Of a DNA stretch of 64,000 nucleotides, positions 26,359 to 34,766 are shown piece after piece. The notes beneath the pieces were generated by a model that did no database searches, was not told the DNA's origin, and saw only the letters and a list, made by a program, of their open reading frames with translations. The number at the start of each line of letters is the position of its first letter. Within the stretch, counting starts at the first letter, position 1. This stretch comes from Shewanella mangrovi (GTDB lineage Bacteria > Pseudomonadota > Gammaproteobacteria > Enterobacterales > Shewanellaceae), in assembly GCF_000753795.1 (NCBI RefSeq), contig NZ_JPEO01000007.1:124001-188000 (forward strand), read 5' to 3'. Both the position numbers and the translations under genes were made by a program.

Positions 26359-26490
26359 CTAACAACCTACCTCTACAACTAATGGAAACCGTTCAGAAAA
26401 TAACCATCTATTGCGGCAAGGTCAAGTAAGAATGTCTGAAAATGGCCATTTACCACCAAAAAGTGACAAAAGCCTCAAAACTACATGTTA

Positions 26491-27828
26491 TCAGTTTGTG
26501 TATTCGCCAGAAATTTGACGTTTTTGTTTATGGTAGATATCTGGCCTGAATTGCGCAACTCCTTGATTATTAACCCAAGCTGTCCAGTAAACGATATAAA
26601 CAGGCAACTTTTGTTTCAGCTTAAACCATTGAGTTGTATTGAAATCATTCTGCATTTGCTGCCATTTGGATTGATCAACTATCGCATGCTGAGCTAACCA
26701 TTCAGCCAATTGCGCCGCCTTCTCAACGCGAACACAACCTGACGACAGGGCTCGTTTACTCTTGGCAAAAAGCGACTTTTCGGGGGTGTCATGTAAGTAA
26801 ACATCATAACTATTAGAAAAGTGAAACTTATAACGGCCTAACGCATTGTGTTCTCCCGGTTTTTGTATCAGCCGATACGGAAAATGACCATCGATATCCG
26901 CTGCCGCATTAACCTCAGTTAATGCCACCTTCTGCCCCTGATAGTCATACGCTTCAAACGCTTGATGCTGCAGATAATCGGCGTCGGCACGAATGTGTGC
27001 AAGAAGATTACGACGCACAATGCTTCGCGGTACATGCCAGCTCGGATTGAGCACAATACTGGAGATCTCGCTTTGTAACATAGGGGTTTGCCGATACGGT
27101 AATCCCACGATCACTTTCGACTGCATCACCAATTGTTGCTGGTCAACGAGGGATAACTCATAGGCAGGTACATTTACTAAGATATATTGCGCTGGCAAAT
27201 TAAACCTCACGCTGGTTTCGGCAACATATTCGCGCGCCAATTGCTTAGCACGTTGCAACGGCGAAACGTTAAGCCAATAGAGTGTTTGCTGACCGATCAC
27301 CGCATCAACTTTAAGACCATGTCGCGCCTGAAAATGGCGCACAGCTTCCGCGATCGATGCTGAATACGCATAATCAGCGTCACTTGCTAGCGGCATATCG
27401 CCTAGCAAATAAAGTCGCTCAGCAATTAATGGTATGAGTCGATGACTATCGCCGGGTCTCAGCCAGCCACCTGGTTCAAGCTGTGGCCAAGGCGCAGTGT
27501 CAGCAAGCCGTAATAACGCAGAAACCTTAGTGCTCACTCGAAAAAAGTTGTCGTCAGCGAGTTGTTGGCTGTTAGTGATATCAACACCATGCTGCTGCCA
27601 AAACCGCTGCAGTGCCTGCTGCGCCTGATAGGTAATAGTTGATGCTGACTGAGGTGATTGCCGCAAGGGGCCAACATACTGTTGTAGAGCATGTTGTTCA
27701 GGTAACAGGGCCAGCAGCTGTAATTGGCTTACCATTGCCTCGCGAACGGACGCAGGCGCTGCGACTGCCGAGGTTGCAGCCACCACATAAAGCCCAATGA
27801 ATATCCCACTAAGACACTTAATCTGCAC
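26491..27828 (-). CDS. ldtD: L,D-transpeptidase of the LdtD/YcbB type
   Basis: A 445-residue periplasmic enzyme that forms 3-3 peptidoglycan crosslinks. It has a signal peptide (1-24, ending SAVAA), a peptidoglycan-binding domain (about 140-190, SIAEAVRHFQARHGLKVDA) and a YkuD catalytic domain with His346 (YLHDTP) and nucleophile Cys365 in SSGCVRVE. It is shorter than E. coli LdtD (615), so part of the N-terminal or capping region is reduced. GTG 27828 is the start and gives the signal peptide its usual length. The partner mepK lies directly downstream, suggesting coupled making and cutting of 3-3 bonds during envelope stress. Confidence 0.92.
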   Translation of the reverse strand: MQIKCLSGIFIGLYVVAATSAVAAPASVREAMVSQLQLLALLPEQHALQQYVGPLRQSPQSASTITYQAQQALQRFWQQHGVDITNSQQLADDNFFRVSTKVSALLRLADTAPWPQLEPGGWLRPGDSHRLIPLIAERLYLLGDMPLASDADYAYSASIAEAVRHFQARHGLKVDAVIGQQTLYWLNVSPLQRAKQLAREYVAETSVRFNLPAQYILVNVPAYELSLVDQQQLVMQSKVIVGLPYRQTPMLQSEISSIVLNPSWHVPRSIVRRNLLAHIRADADYLQHQAFEAYDYQGQKVALTEVNAAADIDGHFPYRLIQKPGEHNALGRYKFHFSNSYDVYLHDTPEKSLFAKSKRALSSGCVRVEKAAQLAEWLAQHAIVDQSKWQQMQNDFNTTQWFKLKQKLPVYIVYWTAWVNNQGVAQFRPDIYHKQKRQISGEYTN

Positions 27829-27945
27829 AGTCCTGACTTCCCTATTCCAATAGGAAATGAAAGCTGCAGCGAACGCTGATTATTGAGTTGAGTATAGAAC
27901 AGTGAAAATGACTTAGGGTGTCTAAGATAAGGAACTGCTAAAAAA

Positions 27946-28019
27946 TGGAGGCGCGACCCGGAGTCGAACCGAGATCGACGGATTTGCAATCCGCAGCATA
28001 GCCATTCTGCCATCGCGCC
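27946..28019 (-). tRNA. tRNA-Cys (GCA)
   Basis: A 74-nt cloverleaf on the minus strand. The acceptor GGCGCGA/TCGCGCC closes, the anticodon GCA lies at 27985-27987 within GGATTGCAAATCC, the T loop is GGTTCGACTCC, and CCA is encoded. It follows tRNA-Gly by 8 bp, so the two are co-transcribed. Confidence 0.97.
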
Positions 28020-28027
28020 TAATAATT

Positions 28028-28103
28028 TGGAGCGACATATCGGGTTCGAACCGATGACCTATACCTTGGCAAGGTATCGCTCTACCAACTGAGCTAATGT
28101 CGC
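28028..28103 (-). tRNA. tRNA-Gly (GCC)
   Basis: A 76-nt cloverleaf with acceptor GCGACAT/ATGTCGC, D arm AGCTCAGTTGGTAGAGC, anticodon GCC (28068-28070), T loop GGTTCGAACCC and encoded CCA. It is first of a Gly-Cys pair downstream of pgsA, the same neighbourhood as glyW-cysT after pgsA in E. coli. Confidence 0.97.
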
Positions 28104-28221
28104 ATCAAAAAGAAGGAAGGAACCGTAGTTCACGGCTGAGCATTCTACGGTTTTCACCTGTGCTGTCAATTCAGTAAAACCAGTTAAGTGACTGTTCGCA
28201 CACTAATTGATCTAAAACTGA

Positions 28222-28770
28222 TTAACCCGCAATCAAATCGTTCCAGGCCGCTTTGATGTAACTCATCATCGACCAGAAAGTGAGCCATGCGGCGACGTAC
28301 AGCAAGGCATACGCTAGGTACACCATCCAAGTGTCGACCTGCCATAAAAGCCCAATAATGGCCAACATCTGTGCCGCAGTTTTATACTTACCAATCCAGC
28401 TTACCGCGACTGCGCCGCGCTTACCTATTTCAGCCATCCATTCTCGTAGCGCTGATATCACGATTTCACGTCCCACCATGAACAATGCTGGCAATGTCAA
28501 CCACGGGCTATCAAACTGTTCAACTAACAAAACAAGTGCCGTTGTCACCATTAACTTGTCTGCCACCGGATCGAGAAAAGCGCCAAAACGCGTTGATTGC
28601 TGCAGCTTACGCGCCATGTAGCCATCAAGGGCATCGGTAATGGCCGCGAGCCAAAATACAAATGCAGAGGCAAAATGCGCCCATGGATAAGGCAAGTAGA
28701 ACACTACAATAAAGATAGGTAACAGAAATAGCCTAAACCAAGTTAAGGCCATAGGAAGATTAAACGGCAT
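28222..28770 (-). CDS. pgsA: CDP-diacylglycerol--glycerol-3-phosphate 3-phosphatidyltransferase
   Basis: A 182-residue inner-membrane enzyme for the committed step to phosphatidylglycerol. It carries the full CDP-alcohol phosphotransferase signature: D-A-L-D-G-Y-M-A-R (about 47-55) then G-A-F-L-D-P-V-A-D, matching DGx2ARx8Gx3Dx3D. Hydrophobic helices fill the remainder. It lies downstream of uvrC on the same strand (43-bp gap) and upstream of tRNA-Gly/tRNA-Cys, the conserved uvrY-uvrC-pgsA-tRNA order of gammaproteobacteria. Probably co-transcribed with uvrC. Essential in most relatives. Confidence 0.97.
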   Translation of the reverse strand: MPFNLPMALTWFRLFLLPIFIVVFYLPYPWAHFASAFVFWLAAITDALDGYMARKLQQSTRFGAFLDPVADKLMVTTALVLLVEQFDSPWLTLPALFMVGREIVISALREWMAEIGKRGAVAVSWIGKYKTAAQMLAIIGLLWQVDTWMVYLAYALLYVAAWLTFWSMMSYIKAAWNDLIAG

Positions 28771-28813
28771 GATAGAACCAACTGATTATTCGCGGATTAA
28801 TCTTGCCTTAAAT

Positions 28814-30646
28814 TTAATGGGCTCGCAATGCGTCATGTATGGTTTGTGCCATTTCCATACTAATTCCTGGCACTTTGGCTAATTCGTTGACGCTTGCGTT
28901 TTTAACTTCCTGCAATCCGCCTAAAAATTGCAGTAATGCTTTGCGGCGTTTTGGGCCAACGCCAGCGATCGATTCAAGCGTTGAAGTATTACGAGTTTTC
29001 TGGCGACGATTTCGATGGCCAGTGATCGCAAACCGATGCGATTCGTCACGAATATGCTGAATAAGATGCAACGCCGGCGAATCATCAGCTAAAGAGAAGC
29101 TTTCTTCACTGTCCCCAAAAATCAAGGTTTCTAGACCGGGCTTTCGGCTTTCGCCTTTGGCCACACCGACCAACATCGGCACCTTGTCGATACCGACAAA
29201 CTTGCTATCAACAACAGCCTGCGCCATGCGCAACTGGCCTAAGCCACCGTCAATAAACACAATATCGGGAATTTTTCCGTTACTCGTGACCTTATCAAAG
29301 CGGCGCTCTAGCGCTTGCTTCATCGCAGCATAGTCATCGCCCGGGGTAATTCCACTGATGTTGTAGCGACGATACTCCGATTTCTGAGGCCCATCGCGAT
29401 TAAACACTACGCAGGAAGCAACAGTACTTTCACCCATTGTATGGCTGATATCAAAGCATTCCATCCGGGCGATATTGCCATTGAACTCCAGTGCTTCCTC
29501 CAATAGTAGAAAGCGTTCTTCAACGGTGTTTTTATGCGTTAGCTTGGTCAGTACTGCATTAGTGGCATTGGTTTTTGCAAGGCGAAGATAGCCAGCGCGA
29601 TCGCCTCTGACATTGGTACGCACAGCAACCTTTTTAGCGGTAGCCTCTAATAACAACTCCGTGAGCTCATCCAATTCTTCGTAATCTTCACTCAGCAAAA
29701 TCTCTTTCGGCACACTGCCATGCACATCGCTGTTGAGATAGAACTGCAACATAAAGGCGCGTAATACCTCGGCCATCTCTGTTGCATCCGGGACTTGAGG
29801 ATAATAGCTACGACTACCAATAATCTTGCCTTCACGAATAAACAGTAAATGAAAACAAGCAACCCCCGAGGCATAGTGCACACCGATAACGTCCATCTCA
29901 CCATGCGCTGAACTCACTTGCTGCTGCTCAGCGACTCGACGCAACGCCATAATCTGATCACGAAACAATGCCGCTTGTTCAAACTGAAGCGAAAGCGATG
30001 CCTGCTCCATCTGTTCAACTAAGCTCGCAATGACTTGCTGATCTTTCCCTCGTAAAAACAGTTCGGCGAGGCGCACCTGTTGCTGGTAGGCTTCGTCAGA
30101 AATCTTGCCGACGCAGGGCGCACTGCACCGCTGCAATTGATATTGCAGACAGGGGCGCGAACGCGACTTGTAGTAGAGATCATCACACTGCCGAATAGGA
30201 AACAGCTTTTGCATTAGATGCAGGCTTTCACGCACCGCCCCACCATTAGGATATGGCCCGAAATACTGCCCTTTTTCACGTTTTGGACCGCGATGATATG
30301 CCAAACGAGGATGACGATGCTGGCTTAACAAAATATAAGGGTACGACTTATCATCTCGCAGCAGCACGTTATATTTTGGCATATAACGTTTGATGTAATC
30401 GTTTTCTAGAATCAGGGCTTCAGTTTCACTATGAGTTACCGTGACATCGATATTGGCAATATGGGAAACCAACGCCTGAGTTTTAACATTGGGCAAATTA
30501 GCGCGAAAATAAGAGGACAGACGTTTTTTTAAATCTTTGGCTTTACCGACATAGATAACTTTCGCTTCGGCGTCATACATGCGATAAACGCCCGGTGCAG
30601 ACGTGACATTACGTAAGAACTGTTTGGCGTTGAACACCGACGACAT
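28814..30646 (-). CDS. uvrC: Excinuclease ABC subunit C
   Basis: A 610-residue nucleotide-excision-repair nuclease that makes both incisions on the UvrB-DNA complex. Landmarks: N-terminal GIY-YIG domain (PGVYRMYD...[10 protein letters not shown], about 15-45), Cys-rich linker ([13 protein letters not shown]), UVR domain near 200-235, RNase H-like C-terminal nuclease ([22 protein letters not shown]) and terminal HhH pair ([16 protein letters not shown]). I chose ATG 30646 because GAGAG is well placed for it; GTG 30652 adds two residues. It follows uvrY by about 100 bp containing a hairpin, so expression may be partly separate from the regulator. Confidence 0.97.
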   Translation of the reverse strand: MSSVFNAKQFLRNVTSAPGVYRMYDAEAKVIYVGKAKDLKKRLSSYFRANLPNVKTQALVSHIANIDVTVTHSETEALILENDYIKRYMPKYNVLLRDDKSYPYILLSQHRHPRLAYHRGPKREKGQYFGPYPNGGAVRESLHLMQKLFPIRQCDDLYYKSRSRPCLQYQLQRCSAPCVGKISDEAYQQQVRLAELFLRGKDQQVIASLVEQMEQASLSLQFEQAALFRDQIMALRRVAEQQQVSSAHGEMDVIGVHYASGVACFHLLFIREGKIIGSRSYYPQVPDATEMAEVLRAFMLQFYLNSDVHGSVPKEILLSEDYEELDELTELLLEATAKKVAVRTNVRGDRAGYLRLAKTNATNAVLTKLTHKNTVEERFLLLEEALEFNGNIARMECFDISHTMGESTVASCVVFNRDGPQKSEYRRYNISGITPGDDYAAMKQALERRFDKVTSNGKIPDIVFIDGGLGQLRMAQAVVDSKFVGIDKVPMLVGVAKGESRKPGLETLIFGDSEESFSLADDSPALHLIQHIRDESHRFAITGHRNRRQKTRNTSTLESIAGVGPKRRKALLQFLGGLQEVKNASVNELAKVPGISMEMAQTIHDALRAH

Positions 30647-30699
30647 AATCACTCTCTATTGGCAGAAACACCACGCGAACGCTGATAATCATCTAGATA

Positions 30700-30733
30700 A
30701 GAAAACCTGCCCAAGGCGTGGCACAGGTTTTCT
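30700..30733 (-). terminator. Hairpin between uvrY and uvrC, terminator or attenuator
   Basis: On the minus strand AGAAAACCTG and CAGGTTTTCT pair around a partly paired GC-rich middle, and the right arm continues into TTTTCTTAT. It lies 12 bp past the uvrY stop. Partial readthrough would still feed uvrC. Confidence 0.6.
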
Positions 30734-30744
30734 CAATTTGGTAC

Positions 30745-31389
30745 TTAGAAGTGGCCCGTATCGAGCAACTTATAGCGGATGGCTAAACGGGTAAGCTCAA
30801 CATCACCGCTGATCCCTAACTTAGCAAATAAACGATATCGATAACTGTTGACCGTCTTCGGACTTAAGTTAAGTTGCTCAGAAATCTCATTGACCTTTTG
30901 ACCGTTGGTGATCATCATCGAAATTTGCAGTTCACGCTCAGATAAGCTCTTAAATGGATTTTCATCAGTATGATTGAAAGAGCTTAAAGCCATTGCATGG
31001 GCAATTTCTGGGGCCAGATAACGCTGACCTGACGCGACCTGACGGATCGCTTGAATCATCTCAGGAGGTTTGGCGCTTTTCGTCAGGTAACCTGACGCAC
31101 CGGCCTGCATCACCTTAGTGGGAAACGGGTCTTCAGTATGAATCGTTAGCACTATAATTTTTGCGTGGGGCTGGTAACGTAAAATTTTACGTGTTGCTTC
31201 TAGCCCACCGATACCCGGCATGTTCATGTCCATCAGAATGACATCCGCTTCATTCTGGCGGCTCCACTGGACGGCAGACTCACCATCACCCGCTTCACCC
31301 ACGACCTTTATGCCCTTTTCGTCTTCGAGGATCCTTCGAATACCGGTTCTGACCAATTCATGGTCATCTACCAAATATAAAGAAATCAA
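30745..31389 (-). CDS. uvrY: Two-component response regulator UvrY (GacA family)
   Basis: A 214-residue response regulator. The receiver domain (1-120) has acidic pocket Asp8/Asp9, phosphoacceptor Asp54 (VILMDMNMP), Thr82 (VLTIH) and Lys104 (GYLTKSA). A LuxR-type helix-turn-helix follows (about 145-205, SERELQISMMI...SPKTVNSYRYRLFAKLG). UvrY is the partner of the BarA sensor and drives CsrB/CsrC-type small RNAs that relieve CsrA repression. Translation starts at TTG 31389, giving MISLYLVDDHELVR with no alternative nearby. It leads the uvrY-uvrC-pgsA gene string. barA is not in this window. Confidence 0.96.
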   Translation of the reverse strand: MISLYLVDDHELVRTGIRRILEDEKGIKVVGEAGDGESAVQWSRQNEADVILMDMNMPGIGGLEATRKILRYQPHAKIIVLTIHTEDPFPTKVMQAGASGYLTKSAKPPEMIQAIRQVASGQRYLAPEIAHAMALSSFNHTDENPFKSLSERELQISMMITNGQKVNEISEQLNLSPKTVNSYRYRLFAKLGISGDVELTRLAIRYKLLDTGHF

Positions 31390-31618
31390 CTTGAACCCAC
31401 CTTGATCGTCATAGGTAAGAAGTCAGATTCTCACCTTTATTAGAGAGGTAATTTAGCTGAAATCCCCCCATTATAAAAGTGCAATAACGACAAAACTGAC
31501 ACAGTAAGAATCCCATTCAGCCAAATGCTTAGCTAAACTACCTCGATGAAAAGTCCAGCCTAATTTTATTGCACAAACATCAGTGAATAGTCAGATGAAA
31601 CACTACTGCGTAGAAAAG

Positions 31619-31652
31619 CAAAAACCCGCAACTTATTGCTAAGCTGCGGGTT
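31619..31652 (-). terminator. Terminator of tRNA-Ser
   Basis: AACCCGCAGCTTAG and CTAAG-T-TGCGGGTT-type arms (plus coordinates 31623-31652) form a long stem; on the minus strand a run of five Ts follows at 31624-31620. It lies 9 bp after the tRNA 3' end. Confidence 0.8.
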
Positions 31653-31661
31653 CTCTTAATA

Positions 31662-31752
31662 TGGCGGAGGAGCAGGGATTTGAACCCTGGATGGGCTATA
31701 AACCCATGCCGGTTTTCAAGACCGGTGCATTCAACCACTCTGCCACCCCTCC
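31662..31752 (-). tRNA. tRNA-Ser (UGA)
   Basis: A 91-nt class II tRNA on the minus strand with acceptor GGAGGGG, anticodon TGA in CCGGTCTTGAAAACCGG, a long variable arm (CATGGGTTTATAGCCCATC), T loop GGTTCAAATCC and encoded CCA. It is monocistronic, with its own promoter and terminator. Confidence 0.97.
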
Positions 31753-31765
31753 GGACGGCGCAAAT

Positions 31766-31792
31766 ATTATAAGCTGCGCTCATGCTTGTAAA
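31766..31792 (-). promoter_or_regulatory. Promoter of tRNA-Ser
   Basis: On the minus strand TTTACA (plus 31787-31792), a 15-bp spacer and a perfect TATAAT (plus 31766-31771) lie 14 bp before the tRNA 5' end, with a GC-rich discriminator. The spacer is short, so the -35 is uncertain while the -10 is strong. Confidence 0.55.
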
Positions 31793-31955
31793 CCATTATT
31801 TTCAAAATTATGTTCGTCCGCTCAAAAGCTGCGCAACTTAGTGCTTAATCTATCCGAACCGATTAATTTTTCACAGAAATACCGTGGTAATAATTCACTA
31901 GCCCTTGTTGGGAATGTGATAAAATTGCCTTACTAAGTTCATCGTTATTGAAAGT

Positions 31956-33548
31956 ATGAAGCCAAATCCCATTGCTATTGCTCAACTGGCACCCTCATTT
32001 CCAGCCGTGTCACTCCAAACAGCCGCTGAAGCTGACCAACAATTACTCGGTCAGGCGCGATTGAAATCCGCATTTTCGACCTTTTTACGGCTTAAACATC
32101 AGGGGCTGTTCATTGCTGATTTTGATGGAATTCATCGACCTGCACTGATGAAAGGGTTAGCGATACTTGCTGAACAAGAATTCGATTATCTGTTTGGTCG
32201 CATTACGCGTGCGCAGTTGTTTGGCGGCACCGAGTCTAACGGAATATTAGCGACTTCCGTTTTATTGTTTATAGATGCTGATTCGCTATTACATAAGCCG
32301 CGCTTGTGGGAGATGTTAGTAGAGGCGATGCTGCGCAATGGCTACCAACGGGGTGAGCAATGGCAGCAACTCACTGCTCGTATCATTTTGATTGGGCACG
32401 CGGGCTACTACAGTGAACTCCTTCAACTCGAACGTAACTTTCAAAACACGTTTTCTATATTTGGCGATGTGGCGGATGAAGTCGATCTCAGCCAGATAAC
32501 GTTGGAAGAATATGTCGCATGGTTACAGCAGTTAGCACAATTGACCAATTGTCGCCTCTCATCCTCTGCAGTTAATCCGTTGCTGAATTTCTCCTGTCAA
32601 TTGACAGAGCACCAACAGCGGCTAAGTTTAGCCTCGCAAGTGTTCATACAGTTGCTACAGGAAGCGACGACCGTTGCTGGCGACGTTGAAGTAACCGGCG
32701 AACACATACGATTGGCAAAACAGCAACGGCAATTCCGTCACAATGCTCAGGAACAGTTGTCAGCTCAAAATGTTGATGATGCCTTTATTCATCTCCCCAC
32801 ATCAGGGGAGATGATTGGCCAAATCTGTGGTCTGACAGTAATTGACTCTGGCGACTACGTTTATGGTGAACCAGCACGCATTACCGCGTCAGTCCACTAC
32901 GGTGACGGTGAAGTTGCAGATATTGAACGTAAGTCCGAACTTGGCGGCAACATTCACGCCAAGGGCATGATGATTCTCTCGTCTTTGATGTATCAAATCT
33001 TCGGTCGCGATGCGCCGCTGCACCTAAGTGCTAACATTGTATTTGAGCAGTCGTACCAAGAGATTGACGGTGACAGTGCTTCGTTAGCCGAATATTGCTG
33101 CCTCATTTCTGCCATTAGCGAGCAACCTATCGCACAAGGTATTGCGGTAACGGGCGCGCTGGACCAGTTTGGTAACGTTCAGGCGATTGGCGGCGTTAAT
33201 GAAAAGATTGAAGGCTTCTATAATCTCTGTGAAAGACGTGGTTTAACCGGAGAACAAGGTGTCATCATTCCGCGTTCCAATGTGCAGCAACTTAATCTGC
33301 CTGAGCGCATTATTGCGGCTGTAAAAAATGGACAATTTCATCTCTATGAAATATCTCATGTGGATGATGCCATGGAACTACTAATGAATAAGGCGACCGG
33401 AAAGCCTGATGATGCTGACAACTTCCCGGAAGAGAGTTTGTACGGTTTAGTTCAGCGCAGATTAGATCGACTTGCCGGCAATGGCGATGAAGAAGATTTT
33501 TCGTTGTTCAGCCGTTTACTCAGAAAGTTGAAGCCTGGCAGGATTTAA
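31956..33548 (+). CDS. lonH: Lon-type protease without a canonical AAA+ motor (LonH/YcbZ family)
   Basis: A 530-residue cytosolic protein, shorter than E. coli YcbZ (586). The C-terminal third is a Lon proteolytic domain with the Ser/Lys dyad Ser374 (DGDSAS) and Lys417 (GGVNEKIEG), and the conserved segment VYGEPARITASVHYGDGEV before it. The N-terminal half resembles a degenerate AAA-like region: I see no Walker A P-loop. Substrates are unknown. It sits just before fabA (75 bp), the same ycbZ-fabA order as E. coli, and is divergent from tRNA-Ser. Read as a probable protease with intact catalytic residues. Confidence 0.9.
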   Translation: MKPNPIAIAQLAPSFPAVSLQTAAEADQQLLGQARLKSAFSTFLRLKHQGLFIADFDGIHRPALMKGLAILAEQEFDYLFGRITRAQLFGGTESNGILATSVLLFIDADSLLHKPRLWEMLVEAMLRNGYQRGEQWQQLTARIILIGHAGYYSELLQLERNFQNTFSIFGDVADEVDLSQITLEEYVAWLQQLAQLTNCRLSSSAVNPLLNFSCQLTEHQQRLSLASQVFIQLLQEATTVAGDVEVTGEHIRLAKQQRQFRHNAQEQLSAQNVDDAFIHLPTSGEMIGQICGLTVIDSGDYVYGEPARITASVHYGDGEVADIERKSELGGNIHAKGMMILSSLMYQIFGRDAPLHLSANIVFEQSYQEIDGDSASLAEYCCLISAISEQPIAQGIAVTGALDQFGNVQAIGGVNEKIEGFYNLCERRGLTGEQGVIIPRSNVQQLNLPERIIAAVKNGQFHLYEISHVDDAMELLMNKATGKPDDADNFPEESLYGLVQRRLDRLAGNGDEEDFSLFSRLLRKLKPGRI

Positions 33549-33622
33549 TATGCTGATCGGACTTGTTTGGCTTACACCTGTTCGCTAATCTTGGCACAAT
33601 TTAATAACGCGTGGTTATAACA

Positions 33623-34138
33623 ATGACAAAAGCTAACAGTTTCAGCAAACAAGAACTGATTGCCTGTGGACATGGCGAAGTATTCGGTAAAAATGCCCCA
33701 AGATTACCTATCGACAACATGTTGATGGTTGACCGTGTAGTTGAAATCAACGAGACCGGTGGTACTCATGGTAAAGGCGAATTGATTGCTGAACTGGATA
33801 TCAATCCAGAACTTTGGTTCTTCGATTGTCACTTTGTTGATGATCCTGTGATGCCTGGTTGCCTTGGCCTTGATGCAATGTGGCAGTTAGTCGGTTTCTT
33901 CCTTGCGTGGCAAGGTGCCGAAGGTAAAGGTCGCGCCCTTGGTGTAGGTGAAGTCAAATTCACTGGTCAAGTGTTACCAACAGCCAAGAAAGTCACTTAT
34001 CGCTTGAACATCAAGCGTACAATTAATCGAAAACTGATTATGGGTATTGCCGATGCGACGGTTGAAGTTGATGGCCGAGAAATCTATGCGGCAACAGATT
34101 TGAAAGTCGGTGTATTTAGCGATACCTCAACGTTCTAA
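33623..34138 (+). CDS. fabA: 3-hydroxydecanoyl-ACP dehydratase/isomerase
   Basis: A 171-residue bifunctional enzyme of unsaturated fatty-acid synthesis. It dehydrates 3-hydroxydecanoyl-ACP and isomerises trans-2 to cis-3 decenoyl-ACP. The catalytic pair is His70 (DCHFVDD) and Asp84 ([10 protein letters not shown]), at the same positions as in E. coli. The [20 protein letters not shown] block is the hot-dog helix/strand region. I chose ATG 33623, since GTG 33611 adds four residues. It follows lonH on the same strand, and the convergent rmf gene lies beyond. No FabR or FadR operator could be recognised by eye. Confidence 0.97.
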   Translation: MTKANSFSKQELIACGHGEVFGKNAPRLPIDNMLMVDRVVEINETGGTHGKGELIAELDINPELWFFDCHFVDDPVMPGCLGLDAMWQLVGFFLAWQGAEGKGRALGVGEVKFTGQVLPTAKKVTYRLNIKRTINRKLIMGIADATVEVDGREIYAATDLKVGVFSDTSTF

Positions 34139-34177
34139 GCACCGCTTACAAAGCAATTTATCGCGGGCGTTAGACAC

Positions 34178-34200
34178 AAAAATGCCCTCTTAGGAGGGCA
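34178..34200 (-). terminator. Terminator of rmf
   Basis: TGCCCTC (34183-34189), loop TTAG, GAGGGCA (34194-34200). The T tract is on the minus strand (TTTTTGTG after the stem), directing it to rmf, which ends 8 bp away. It may also slow readthrough from fabA. Confidence 0.78.
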
Positions 34201-34207
34201 AAATCTG

Positions 34208-34384
34208 CTATTTGTTAAACAAGCCATTGAGACGCCCGTCTACCCCTTCTCGCCAGCCACCCAGCCATTGCGAGCGTGAGTCTAAGCTTGTATACGGGCA
34301 ATTTTCTTTTGATCGTCCACCTACACCAGCCTGGAATCCCTTGGAGAAAGCGCGATCCATCCGATCTCTTTTTTGTCTCTTCAT
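34208..34384 (-). CDS. rmf: Ribosome modulation factor
   Basis: A 58-residue basic protein that dimerises 70S ribosomes into inactive 100S particles in stationary phase. The translation begins MKRQKRDRMDRAFSKGFQAG and contains GGRSKENCPY and RSQWLGGWREG, nearly the E. coli RMF pattern. ATG 34384 has GAGGAAA about 7 nt upstream. It is convergent with fabA, as in E. coli, where rmf is also the neighbour of fabA. RMF is controlled by ppGpp and growth phase in E. coli; the promoter must lie in the 380-bp gap beyond 34384, though I could not choose it. Confidence 0.96.
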   Translation of the reverse strand: MKRQKRDRMDRAFSKGFQAGVGGRSKENCPYTSLDSRSQWLGGWREGVDGRLNGLFNK

Positions 34385-34766
34385 GCAAGTTTCCTCTGTT
34401 TCAATGTGACATCGAGGTTTAGGTAACTAATGCGTTTGCCAAAAGATGGCGAGTTAACGTGCGCTTAGCGAAATTATCTAAAATGCCCTTCCCTTGATTC
34501 AACCTCCAGATTAGGCCAGTACCAAGTCGGAAAAACGTCCCAGCACACGCTATCAAATAAGAAGCTAATCAGCTTGAGCCCATACCACCATCCACGACGG
34601 CAAAAGGCGCAATAGAACATAAACCTCATATACAGAATTAGAACGTTTTTCAGCGAGAATCAATCAAAAAATTGCACAAATATTACGCAAAAAGCTTAAC
34701 TCACTGACGAACTGGCAAAAAAAAATCGGCAACTATTGCCGATTTTTTACATAAACAGTAAGAGGA
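34385..34766. other. Intergenic region upstream of rmf
   Basis: About 380 bp holding the rmf leader and promoter, and at its right end the terminator of the HAF-repeat gene. I see no further gene or RNA. Confidence 0.5.
34718..34749. terminator. Terminator of the HAF-repeat gene
   Basis: AAATCGGCAA (34723-34732), loop CTA, TTGCCGATTT (34736-34745), with A and T runs on both sides, so it can work in either direction. It lies just past the stop of the minus-strand gene. Confidence 0.82.

Noticed and set aside
27946..28103. tRNA-Gly/tRNA-Cys pair as an integration site
   Set aside because: No integrase gene or duplicated tRNA 3' end lies on either side.
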